Assembly: GCA_937127445.1 (NCBI GenBank)
Contig: CAKZLY010000002.1
Span: 1 to 64,000, forward strand
Reading direction: 5' to 3'
DNA length: 64,000 nucleotides
Origin: Eximiradius sp.
GTDB lineage: Bacteria > Bacteroidota > Ignavibacteria > Kapaibacteriales > UBA2268
Part shown: positions 48,642 through 56,937 of the stretch, one piece after another
Layout: the number at the start of each line of letters is the position of its first letter
Numbering within the stretch: position 1 is the stretch's first letter
Position numbers and translations under genes: made by a program
The notes under the pieces: model-generated
The model's input: only the letters and a program-made list of their open reading frames with translations
Told to the model about the DNA's origin: nothing
The model's database searches: none

Positions 48642-50741
48642 TTATTCAGAAAATTCTTGATTTTTTGACACTTTTTGCACAATCATTTCAGCAATGGCAC
48701 ATAAAATTGCTAGTAGTAGCATAATACTCCATAACTCAGTCCCAATTCTTGCTCGCTTCAAATCGTGTGACAATTGAAAGTAATTTGTGAGAATAAATAT
48801 GTTCTTGTTATGAATAGTTCTCGAATTTAGATATGAGAGGATATTTGAAACATCGGGTTTTTGAATATAAGACTCATTTTTAGGCATATTCAATGAAAAA
48901 ACGTAAGCAATTTTGTTTTGTGAATTAATGAGTTGATAAACACCTGCTTCATTGAATAATTCAAGTGATAAAGCAGCCCCAGATTGCAGCAAAGGAAGTT
49001 GAACTACAGTTTGATTCCCCGACGGGTCAATTAGCTTAAAGTTTTGGTTAGGAGATAATTTTCTTGGTATCATTACAGTTTGCTTACTCCCAACATCAAA
49101 AGAATAGCCTAATGTAATAGAAGAAGACAAATAAAAGACACTTCTAAAAATCAGCGATGGAAATAGTGAAAGCAACGGGAAATTGCTCCAATTTAAATTT
49201 GGTGCAACAGCAAAGTACAGGCATTTTCCATCTCCATATTGATTCTCAGATAAGAAATAGCCATCTTGGGATTCAATTATTGGAACACCTGTATTCACAG
49301 GTAAAATTGTAAATATTTTTGGATTGTCAATTTGGTTCAGGTTGACGCCATCGCCTGCAAGTTTGAACATTCCATCAAAGATTGGATGCTTTACATCTAA
49401 ATTAGAGAAATTGACAGGAGATTTTTCTGAAAAATTCTTTTTTTCTGATAGAGCAAATCCAAATTCTGCAAGGGAATTACGATAGTTTTCATTTATTGGG
49501 TCGGATGGGAAAAATATCGCTGAGCCGCCGCTGGATACGTATTCTCTTATTCGATTTCTATTGCTTTCAGAAAAATTTGAAAAATTGAGTATTAAGCAAT
49601 CAAACTTATTTAAATCAAGATTATTAACCGAGTTTTCATCATAAAAAGATGTATTTATTTGATTTTGAGCATCATCTGTTGAAAACAAAGCTTTTAAAAA
49701 GAAGTTGTTAGAAGTTTCACCAAAGATTGCAACGTTAGGTTTTTCTGGAATAATAAACCCAAAATAACGGTTATTATCAGGAATGAAAGCATCATTTTCA
49801 AGTTCAATAGCTGCGGATACGACTCCTGGTTTTTGAATTTGTGCGGCGATAGGAATTGACTTTATAGCATTAGCTTGAATGTCAAATGTTTTTTGAGCAA
49901 CTTTCTGTTTGTTGAATAGAAGGCTAATTAAAGCACCTTTTACATCTTTATCAGAATGATTTTTGACAGTAACGGAAAGCTCAACTGTTTTTCCAATAGA
50001 GAAAAATTTGGTAAGAACATCTATCGAATCAACAGATAGATTTTCAAAATTACTACTTGACGAATAACCAATCGGAATGAAGTAAATAGCAATGTTTCTA
50101 TTATTAAGTTTTAAGGAATCCTCTGAATGGAAAACATTTTTCTGTGCATCTGAAATAATAAACAACTCTTTCGAAAAATTATTAGCATTTTGAAAAAATT
50201 TGGCAGCTAATCTCATTGAATTATCTAATGAAGCAGGTATAGGATGCAATTTAATCTGAGAAAGCGACCGAATTAATAAATCTTTGTTCTTCGTAAATGC
50301 AGGTTGAAAAGTATTATTCATACTCGACATTTCAATAATGAGAGCTTCGTCTCCTTCTTTCATAGAATTAATAATTTTCTCGGCACTTTTCTTTGCCTGA
50401 ATAAATCGATTACCGAACTCATCAGATATATCCATACTGTAAGAGTTATCTATTAGAATAATAATGCTTGATTTAGCGTAATTCTCAAATCCAGGAATTG
50501 AACCTTCAATAATTGGTCGAGCAAATGCAAGAACAGTAAAAGTAATTATAAGGGTTCGTAGTATCAACAAAATGATTTGTTTTATTTTCAATCTTTTAAT
50601 TTTTGTCTTTTGTAGTTCTTTTAAAAACTTTAAAGATGAAAATTCAATATTCTTTAGCTTCCGTAAATTAAGAAGGTGTAATAGTACTGGTATTGAAGCA
50701 GCAATTAAGCCAAGTAGAAACAATGGATTTATAAAATTCAT
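48642..50741 (-). CDS. BatA-type membrane protein with von Willebrand factor A domain
   Basis: A 699-residue membrane protein. Its N-terminus (FINPLFLLGLIAASIPVLLHLLNLRK, then a second helix at 55-77) is the aerotolerance-regulator BatA module. The vWA domain starts at residue 92 with the MIDAS motif D98-N-S100-Y-S102. A long extracytoplasmic part with two beta-sandwich stretches (about 240-320) and a glutamine-amidotransferase-like region (about 330-460) precedes a C-terminal helix (about 670-690). It follows the TldE-like gene by 26 bases and is the last gene of the run starting at 54760. Bat proteins are linked to envelope stress; the role here is unknown. Confidence 0.85.
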   Translation of the reverse strand: MNFINPLFLLGLIAASIPVLLHLLNLRKLKNIEFSSLKFLKELQKTKIKRLKIKQIILLILRTLIITFTVLAFARPIIEGSIPGFENYAKSSIIILIDNSYSMDISDEFGNRFIQAKKSAEKIINSMKEGDEALIIEMSSMNNTFQPAFTKNKDLLIRSLSQIKLHPIPASLDNSMRLAAKFFQNANNFSKELFIISDAQKNVFHSEDSLKLNNRNIAIYFIPIGYSSSSNFENLSVDSIDVLTKFFSIGKTVELSVTVKNHSDKDVKGALISLLFNKQKVAQKTFDIQANAIKSIPIAAQIQKPGVVSAAIELENDAFIPDNNRYFGFIIPEKPNVAIFGETSNNFFLKALFSTDDAQNQINTSFYDENSVNNLDLNKFDCLILNFSNFSESNRNRIREYVSSGGSAIFFPSDPINENYRNSLAEFGFALSEKKNFSEKSPVNFSNLDVKHPIFDGMFKLAGDGVNLNQIDNPKIFTILPVNTGVPIIESQDGYFLSENQYGDGKCLYFAVAPNLNWSNFPLLSLFPSLIFRSVFYLSSSITLGYSFDVGSKQTVMIPRKLSPNQNFKLIDPSGNQTVVQLPLLQSGAALSLELFNEAGVYQLINSQNKIAYVFSLNMPKNESYIQKPDVSNILSYLNSRTIHNKNIFILTNYFQLSHDLKRARIGTELWSIMLLLAILCAIAEMIVQKVSKNQEFSE

Positions 50742-50767
50742 AATAGTTCAAATAAATAAAAAACAAA

Positions 50768-52519
50768 TCAATTCAAAACAACAGGTTTAGACAAAATTGG
50801 TGGTTTTTTGAAATCGTCATCGCTTGATTTAATTTCACCATCTTCAAGTAATATGTCAAAAGTAGTTATGCTGGCGGGGAGATACGATTTACCACCAGTC
50901 ATAAATGGATTAGCAACAGAGTTTGCTAAATAATTATAAACAAATTGATTTTTCCCAACAAAAATAATATCTTTAAAAGATTGAGCAGAAATATTATTAA
51001 CAAAAGTTCCACGAATTAGTTCTTCTTTGCCATCAGGAAAAACTTTATAAGCAAGAGTTATTAGTAATTTATTCCCGCCACGCGGAATATCAATATTCCC
51101 AAAAGTTAAGCCATATAAACCAGTATAAAGAATATTAAGATTTTGTATTTTCTTGACAATAATACCATAAGGCAGTTCGCGAGCTTTTATAAGTTTTATT
51201 AATTTACTTTTCAATTCGTTGTAAGATAGCTGATTCTTATTTGCTGATAAAATAAGATTACTAATCATAGCGGAACCACCTCTGTTATGTCCATTACTCT
51301 GCTTGACACGACGAGTAGGCACACGCGAAGACATCAAAGATTTTAAGTAACCATTCTCAACTAATAGAACATCTTGTGCAGGTATCCCATCATCATCAAT
51401 TTTGTAATACCCAAATAATTGAGTGCCCTTATAATCAGAAAGATTAGGTTTTGCCCAAACAGAAATAAATTCAGGCAGGACTCTACCACCAATTTTATTT
51501 TGAAAGAGAGAGAACTGAACATCATCAGTAAAAAAGCCACCGTCCATTATAGGTTTTCTTTGAGCAACAAGATTTGGAGCAAAAATTTGAGCCACTAATT
51601 CAGCAGAAGCTTGTTCAGTAAATAATATGGGACCGTTGTAAGCCTCATCTATTGTTGATGCCTGCTTCAATTGTGAAACATTCTGGGCCACAAGTTTTGC
51701 ACCGTTTATAAGTGAATCAAGTGAAGGCAGTTTTTCAGGTGTTCTGCTATAGGAGGAGAAGAAATCAAAAACAAGCATACCATCAGTAGATTGAGTTGCT
51801 GCAATAACTTCTACCCCACACTGAGTATTTCTTTTGATGTATTCAGTTCCTTCACTGTTAATATAGTAAACAAATTCGTCGATACCTTCAACTGTAGTTC
51901 TGGAAACATCAATATTATTATAGTTTCTAAAAACATAGGAAACTTTCTTAGCAATTTCTTCTAACTTATTAATGTCAAATTTAACCAGATAATTAGTATC
52001 AATAGACTTATACGATGGAGTTTTAAGGAAATCGGGCGTTGTATCTCTTCTTATTTTATTTTTAAGCGAAGTTTCTTTCTTTGTGAAAATTTCTGCACTT
52101 CTCTTATAAGCAGCATCAGTTGCAAGCCACAAATTTTTTCGAAGGTTATGGTAGCTAAGTTCAATAGGAAGGCGACGGTTCATAAATTGTTCTTCGTCAT
52201 CACTACTACCAAATAAATTCAATCCAAAATCAATATAATTTGAGTTATCAAACTGATAATCTCCAACTTTGACATTAACAGTAAGTCGAGCAATCGGTGC
52301 AGTTTGCAAATCGGTAGTGTTCCCTAAAACTGCTTGAACATTGATATTTGTTGAATATTCAAGTTTATATTCAATAAAATATGGTATTTTCAAATTTTCT
52401 ATTTTTAGATTTCTCATTGAACGGTCCATTTCGTCTCGCATTGCTTGCATAATTTCATCTTTTGCGAACAAATTAGAAATAAATGCCAAAAATAGAAGAA
52501 GCAAAAATATTTTTTTCAT
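50768..52519 (-). CDS. Exported TldE/PmbA-like protein (non-catalytic TldD-family paralogue)
   Basis: A 583-residue protein with a clear signal peptide (residues 1-19, LFLAFISNLFAKD). It aligns in order with the TldD-like protein encoded upstream: helical start, DFGL/KVGDYQFDN strand, VARRAY-like helix, G-Y-Y-x-x-D-D-x-G-I-P-A-Q-D block. It lacks the HExxxH motif (SAELVAQIF at that place) and the C-terminal cysteine ligand. This is the relation of TldE to TldD in E. coli, where only TldD binds metal. Classical TldE is cytoplasmic, so export is unusual. It overlaps the membrane-protein gene by four bases. Confidence 0.85.
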   Translation of the reverse strand: MKKIFLLLLFLAFISNLFAKDEIMQAMRDEMDRSMRNLKIENLKIPYFIEYKLEYSTNINVQAVLGNTTDLQTAPIARLTVNVKVGDYQFDNSNYIDFGLNLFGSSDDEEQFMNRRLPIELSYHNLRKNLWLATDAAYKRSAEIFTKKETSLKNKIRRDTTPDFLKTPSYKSIDTNYLVKFDINKLEEIAKKVSYVFRNYNNIDVSRTTVEGIDEFVYYINSEGTEYIKRNTQCGVEVIAATQSTDGMLVFDFFSSYSRTPEKLPSLDSLINGAKLVAQNVSQLKQASTIDEAYNGPILFTEQASAELVAQIFAPNLVAQRKPIMDGGFFTDDVQFSLFQNKIGGRVLPEFISVWAKPNLSDYKGTQLFGYYKIDDDGIPAQDVLLVENGYLKSLMSSRVPTRRVKQSNGHNRGGSAMISNLILSANKNQLSYNELKSKLIKLIKARELPYGIIVKKIQNLNILYTGLYGLTFGNIDIPRGGNKLLITLAYKVFPDGKEELIRGTFVNNISAQSFKDIIFVGKNQFVYNYLANSVANPFMTGGKSYLPASITTFDILLEDGEIKSSDDDFKKPPILSKPVVLN

Positions 52520-53064
52520 TTATGAACCTCGTTTTGATTGCAAAATTTAGATAAAGTATTATAGAAATCGTTTGGTTTTTGAGTACCAATAAGCAACCGA
52601 GCACCATCTTCGAAAAACAGTTGAATGCCTATTTTACCGTAGACGTTAAATGCACGTCCAGCGGGTCCGACACGAATTCCCCAACCTCCATAATCAAGAA
52701 TTGGGCTATACTGACGAATTTGAAAACGTTTAATATTATCAAAACTATATGTTTTAAATTTCATAAACGGGAATAGTCTCACGTGAATTCCAGATTTTGT
52801 GATATACGTCTCCAACTTACTTGAAAAGAAAAGCAAAAGAATACCAACCGCGAATACAACTGAAATTACCATTGATATTAACAATCCTTGATTTGATAAT
52901 GGCTTATCTCCAAAAGGGATATTTTTAACTGCTTGAAGATAATATCCATAAACAAAGAACAATAACGGAAACAGTGCCGCAATAATTACTAATACAATTA
53001 AAGGTTTTTGTTTAAATTTTTGAATTTCATAAAATTCAATTTTTTCATTGAGAAAATGCTTCAT
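52516..53064 (-). CDS. Small two-helix membrane protein
   Basis: A 182-residue protein with two hydrophobic helices (about 22-42 and 61-81) and a C-terminal soluble domain of beta strands. The strongest block is YGGWGIRVGPAGRAFNVYGKIGIQLFFEDG and GTQKPNDF, a pattern seen in PH-like membrane-associated domains of unknown function. Its start overlaps the end of the TldD-like gene by 20 bases, and its end overlaps the TldE-like gene by four. This tight packing between the two protease-like genes suggests a shared function, for example membrane attachment. Confidence 0.75.
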   Translation of the reverse strand: MKHFLNEKIEFYEIQKFKQKPLIVLVIIAALFPLLFFVYGYYLQAVKNIPFGDKPLSNQGLLISMVISVVFAVGILLLFFSSKLETYITKSGIHVRLFPFMKFKTYSFDNIKRFQIRQYSPILDYGGWGIRVGPAGRAFNVYGKIGIQLFFEDGARLLIGTQKPNDFYNTLSKFCNQNEVHK

Positions 53065-54760
53065 AATCGGGTGCCTCCAAAATTGGGGGTTTAGCTTGAG
53101 ATTTAACTTTTTTCTGTACTTCTATTCTTGAAACTAATAAACTTGGAGAAACAGCAGACACTGGAACTCCACCAGATTCAGCTCCACAAGTGCCATTGAA
53201 AACACCAATATCATCAGCTGCTAATATTACATTAGAAAAAGTAGTAAGAGGTGTTCCGATTAAATCAACACCTCGAACAAGTTCATCAGGACGCCCATCG
53301 ACATACACTTTATAGATAATTATTGGAGTAACATTGAAAGCATTTGGAATATATCTCGTAGTGAAAGTAAAACCGCCTGAAACTTGCTCAAAAAACAATC
53401 CATATTCTTTGTTCTGTTTTTTAGCTTCTTCGATAAGTTTATTTCTTAACTCAGGTTTAGAAACTGTTTGAGTAGCCTCGACGATTAAATTTGATTGGCG
53501 TGAAATCGCCTGATAACCAATTTGCTTTCTACCGTGACCATTTGAATTAGGGAAGTTCTCGATAGGAATTCGAGACATAAGATAGCCATTGAAAATACCA
53601 TTTTTGACTGTTTCTACTTTTTGAGCTGGAATGCCTTCGTCGTCGTATTGATAATAACCTGAGATTGCTTTTCCATTAATTTCAGATACATTAGGATCGA
53701 AAATTACATTAATAAAATCAGGTAAAATTTTCTTTCCCAGAGAACTTTTGAAAGTCTGACTGCTGGAAGGATCTTTTTCACGATGCCCCTCCACTCTATG
53801 ACCAAAAATTTCGTGGAAAAACACACCAGCTGCCTCTCCTGACAAAATTGCAGGTCCTGAATAAGTTTCAGCAAGAGAAGCATTACGTAATTTATCGAGT
53901 AAAACAATCATTTCATCAATTTTTTTTGAGATTTCATCTTCGGGAGGTAATCCGTCAGGAGTAAAGGCGAAATACGATTGGTGTAGTGGAAGGCTCATTC
54001 CATCGTCTGCTTTAGTTTTCAAATAAACAAAAATTCGAGCGAAACTTTCGCTAGTGGCGACTTCAAATCCGTCGGTATTAAGAATTAATTTATTATTAAC
54101 TTCAAATGAAAAAGAGACAGTAGCATTGTGTAGCCATTTATGAGAATTAAATTTTTCTGATAAATTACGTAATACACCTGCCCATTTTACTGTATCCAAA
54201 TAATAATGTTGATTATCGCTCTGAGATAAATTGATATATTTCCAGGCTTGAATATCTCGAACTGGCTTTTCTTTAGAAAAATCGTCTGAAGTATCTTCTT
54301 CGGCAACTTTTACTGCCTGGTTTGTAAGTGCTTTTTCGTATCGCTCAATAGCATTTTTATATATTTGGTCGGTAGCATACCATATAATATCTCTAATTGA
54401 AGCTTCATCATTATTTAATGGCAGCGATATTTTACTAACACTTGACGAGAAATCAAAAGGATTCCCTCTAATTATATGTGTATTGTCAAACTTATGGCTA
54501 CCGACTCTGATATCGATATCCATAAATCTTGATAGGTCAAAACTATTTACACTTATCTTCCCGAAAGATGCTTGTATTGTTGATTTTTGAGTTTCTAATA
54601 CGTAATATGAAATGAAATATGGTGGCAGCTTTTGCAATGATAGTTCTTCCTGACTTCTTAGCATTTCCTTTTTCAAAATATTTAAAAGTTCGATATTGGA
54701 AGAAATCAAGTTGGCAGAGAAACAGTAGAATAGCAGTATTACCAAAATTATTTTTTTCAT
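53045..54760 (-). CDS. Exported TldD-like metalloprotease
   Basis: A 571-residue protein with a signal peptide (residues 1-20, IILVILLFYCFSANLIS). The TldD zinc site is complete: HEIFGH (H316, E317, H321) and C525 in GTCGAESGGVPVSAVSPSLLV, which corresponds to the cysteine ligand of E. coli TldD. The block GYYQYDDEGIPAQ (368-380) is also typical. E. coli TldD/TldE is a cytoplasmic heterodimeric peptidase that trims unfolded peptides such as microcin B17 precursor. Here the same enzyme is apparently periplasmic. GAAGGA precedes the ATG. First gene of a four-gene operon. Confidence 0.9.
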   Translation of the reverse strand: MKKIILVILLFYCFSANLISSNIELLNILKKEMLRSQEELSLQKLPPYFISYYVLETQKSTIQASFGKISVNSFDLSRFMDIDIRVGSHKFDNTHIIRGNPFDFSSSVSKISLPLNNDEASIRDIIWYATDQIYKNAIERYEKALTNQAVKVAEEDTSDDFSKEKPVRDIQAWKYINLSQSDNQHYYLDTVKWAGVLRNLSEKFNSHKWLHNATVSFSFEVNNKLILNTDGFEVATSESFARIFVYLKTKADDGMSLPLHQSYFAFTPDGLPPEDEISKKIDEMIVLLDKLRNASLAETYSGPAILSGEAAGVFFHEIFGHRVEGHREKDPSSSQTFKSSLGKKILPDFINVIFDPNVSEINGKAISGYYQYDDEGIPAQKVETVKNGIFNGYLMSRIPIENFPNSNGHGRKQIGYQAISRQSNLIVEATQTVSKPELRNKLIEEAKKQNKEYGLFFEQVSGGFTFTTRYIPNAFNVTPIIIYKVYVDGRPDELVRGVDLIGTPLTTFSNVILAADDIGVFNGTCGAESGGVPVSAVSPSLLVSRIEVQKKVKSQAKPPILEAPDYEAFSQ

Positions 54761-54802
54761 TTTAATTCCTTCAAATCATAAAAAAGCTTTGACGAAAATT
54801 AA

Positions 54803-54836
54803 CAAAATTAATTTGTTAACACTATAAAATTACAAA
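54803..54836 (-). promoter_or_regulatory. Predicted promoter of the TldD/TldE/BatA operon
   Basis: On the minus strand TTTG (54836-54833), 22 bases, TAATTTTG (54810-54803). The -7 box lies inside a perfect dyad TTAACAAA-ATTAA-TTTGTTAA (54799-54819), a possible operator. Confidence 0.5.
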
Positions 54837-54931
54837 AAAATACTTAAATAATCAGCAAAGCCTCATTATTTAAGCCTTATAAAATTATAGATCAAATCAA
54901 AACCATCTGCAAAAACCGATGTGCTTATTTT

Positions 54932-56494
54932 TTACGTATAATTTTGCGGTACAAATATGGACAATTGAGATTTGTTATTTTTATAGGGTTGTATTTTTAT
55001 ATTTCCATTAATAGATTTTATGATAAAATCAATTAATTTTAGATTAATAGAAATGCTTTGAAAAAAACCAGAATTATTTATCATTTTTGTATTAATAAAT
55101 TGAAAAATATTAGGCGAAAACTCTCCTAAAATGCTTATTTCATAAAAATCATCTCTAGTTCTGTTCGTTATCGTTATTTGTTCATCAATGGAAATTTTAG
55201 AGATAACATCAATCAGATTATTAAGTAGTGAACGAATAATTAACCCATTATGAAGCAATATTTCATCACCTCCTTCATAATTGATTTTAACACTTCGGTA
55301 GCTAAGAGGGCTATTCACAATAGACTGTTCGATAGAATGAAGTATTTTAGGTAACACAATTTTATCTTTTTTAAAAGAAAATTCTCTGTCAGAATGGATT
55401 TGTTCTATCAGGCTTGCGACTTCCATAGATTTAGTCAACGAATCAATTAATTCGAAAATGTTTTGTAGGTGCTTTTTAGATATTTCGTCTAAATTTTCAT
55501 CGATTGGTTCTAAATAATTAATATCTATAAGACCGTAATATTTCTTAACTTCCTCTATATATGCTTTACGCAAACTTTTTGATTGTCTTTCTTGTTCACT
55601 GAATGAAGCAATTTCTTCTTTTGCTTGCTGAAATTTCTGGGAAGCACTTGATTTAAGAATTTCCAATGTTTCCTTATTAGATTTATTATTAATGCTTTTT
55701 TTAATAAGGTTTTCAAGCTGAACATTTATCTCAATCAAACATTTTTCTAATTCAAGCCTTTTTTCTGCATCGCGTAATAGGAAAAGTATTGCCTTATTCA
55801 TTCCCCAAGGAACTATTGAAGCAGAAACATCAACAAATAGATAACCGCCTTTTGCTTTCGGAAAACTTACAGAGTTATAAATTGAACCATTTATTTTAAT
55901 TGTTTCAAGGAAGTTATCCTGAAGAAAAAGTTTAGTATTAGAAAAAATCTTTGAATAGTGTTTCCCAATATTGGGTTTTTTCTTATATCCAAGAAGATTA
56001 TACATTGTATAATTTATATCATAAACAATTCCAGTGTTGCAATCCATAACAAAAGCAGCATCATGAGAAAAATCAAAGTATTTTTGAAAAGCTTGCTTCG
56101 ACTTTTGCAATGCTTCACAATTACTGTTTTGTTCTAATCCATATTTCAATACTCGTCGTAAAACGCTGGAATTTAAGTTATTTTTCGAGATATAGTCGAT
56201 TGCACCATTTCGCACTGCCAGAATAGCATAGTCTTCATCCTGATTGCCAGTAAGCACAGCAATTGGAATACCTTTGGCAAGCGATTGCATTTTTAGAAAA
56301 GTATTAATTCCGAATGAATCAGGCAAAGCTAAATCGAGTAAAATTAAATCAAAATTATCTTTGTTTAACTCACTTAATCCATCTTCCAATCTGATTTGCC
56401 AATTAATATCAACATTCTCATTGGAATACCCTTCAATAAGCGTTTTAACTAAAAAATAATCAGATTTACTATCTTCAATCATTAATATTTTCAT
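54932..56494 (-). CDS. Receiver-PAS protein with degenerate kinase-like C-terminus
   Basis: A 520-residue soluble protein. Residues 1-120 are a receiver (acidic E7-D8, phospho-acceptor D54 in LLDLALP, K104). Residues 130-245 form a PAS domain (YFDFSHDAAFVMDCNTGIVYDINYTM), then a helical segment to 350. The C-terminal 140 residues resemble a HATPase fold (LLNNLIDVISKIS, FIIKSINGNIKIQ) but show no DxGxG or GxGxG loop, and no H-E/D-x-R/P phospho-histidine box is found. It is probably a pseudokinase or binding module. Its ATG overlaps the upstream response-regulator stop (ATGA). Confidence 0.8.
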   Translation of the reverse strand: MKILMIEDSKSDYFLVKTLIEGYSNENVDINWQIRLEDGLSELNKDNFDLILLDLALPDSFGINTFLKMQSLAKGIPIAVLTGNQDEDYAILAVRNGAIDYISKNNLNSSVLRRVLKYGLEQNSNCEALQKSKQAFQKYFDFSHDAAFVMDCNTGIVYDINYTMYNLLGYKKKPNIGKHYSKIFSNTKLFLQDNFLETIKINGSIYNSVSFPKAKGGYLFVDVSASIVPWGMNKAILFLLRDAEKRLELEKCLIEINVQLENLIKKSINNKSNKETLEILKSSASQKFQQAKEEIASFSEQERQSKSLRKAYIEEVKKYYGLIDINYLEPIDENLDEISKKHLQNIFELIDSLTKSMEVASLIEQIHSDREFSFKKDKIVLPKILHSIEQSIVNSPLSYRSVKINYEGGDEILLHNGLIIRSLLNNLIDVISKISIDEQITITNRTRDDFYEISILGEFSPNIFQFINTKMINNSGFFQSISINLKLIDFIIKSINGNIKIQPYKNNKSQLSIFVPQNYT

Positions 56495-56937
56495 TCTTCC
56501 CTCTTCGGAAGTGTTACAATTGAAAACCAGAAATTTTCAATTTTTCTAACAATTTCACAGAATTGATTAAAATCCAACGGCTTTGTAACATAGCAATTTG
56601 CGTAAAGATTGTATGATTTCAGAATATCTTGTTCATCATTAGAAACAGTCATTACAACAATGGGTATTTTCTTTAATTTTTCATCTTGTTTTACTTCTTG
56701 CAAGACTTCGAAACCATTTTTCCTTGGCATATTAAGGTCAAGTATAATAAGGTTAGGTGTAGGAACGTTTTCGAAGCCATTTTGCTTTCGTAAAAAATCC
56801 ATTGCATAAACACCATCAGAAACAGTATGCAGATTATTAAGCAGTTTGGTGTCTTTGAGTGCTTCTTCGATTAAACGGACATCGCCAATATTATCTTCAA
56901 CTAATAAAATTTCAGCAAAACGTAAATCATAATTCAT
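56491..56937 (-). CDS. Single-domain response regulator (Rcp1-like)
   Basis: A 148-residue receiver domain without an output domain. Acidic pair E14-D15 in LVEDNIGD, phospho-acceptor D67 in LDLNMPRKNG, T94 in VMTVSND and K109 in VTKPLD. The VEDNIGDVRLIEEALK opening and NGFEVL loop are typical of Rcp1-type regulators, the partners of phytochrome-like kinases. This agrees with the kinase type encoded directly upstream, which it overlaps by 11 bases. It probably receives phosphate from that kinase. Confidence 0.92.
   Translation of the reverse strand: MNYDLRFAEILLVEDNIGDVRLIEEALKDTKLLNNLHTVSDGVYAMDFLRKQNGFENVPTPNLIILDLNMPRKNGFEVLQEVKQDEKLKKIPIVVMTVSNDEQDILKSYNLYANCYVTKPLDFNQFCEIVRKIENFWFSIVTLPKREE

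Noticed and set aside
54799-54819. Second Rex operator
   Set aside because: Half-sites are in the order AACAAA...TTTGTT, the opposite of the Rex arrangement at rex.
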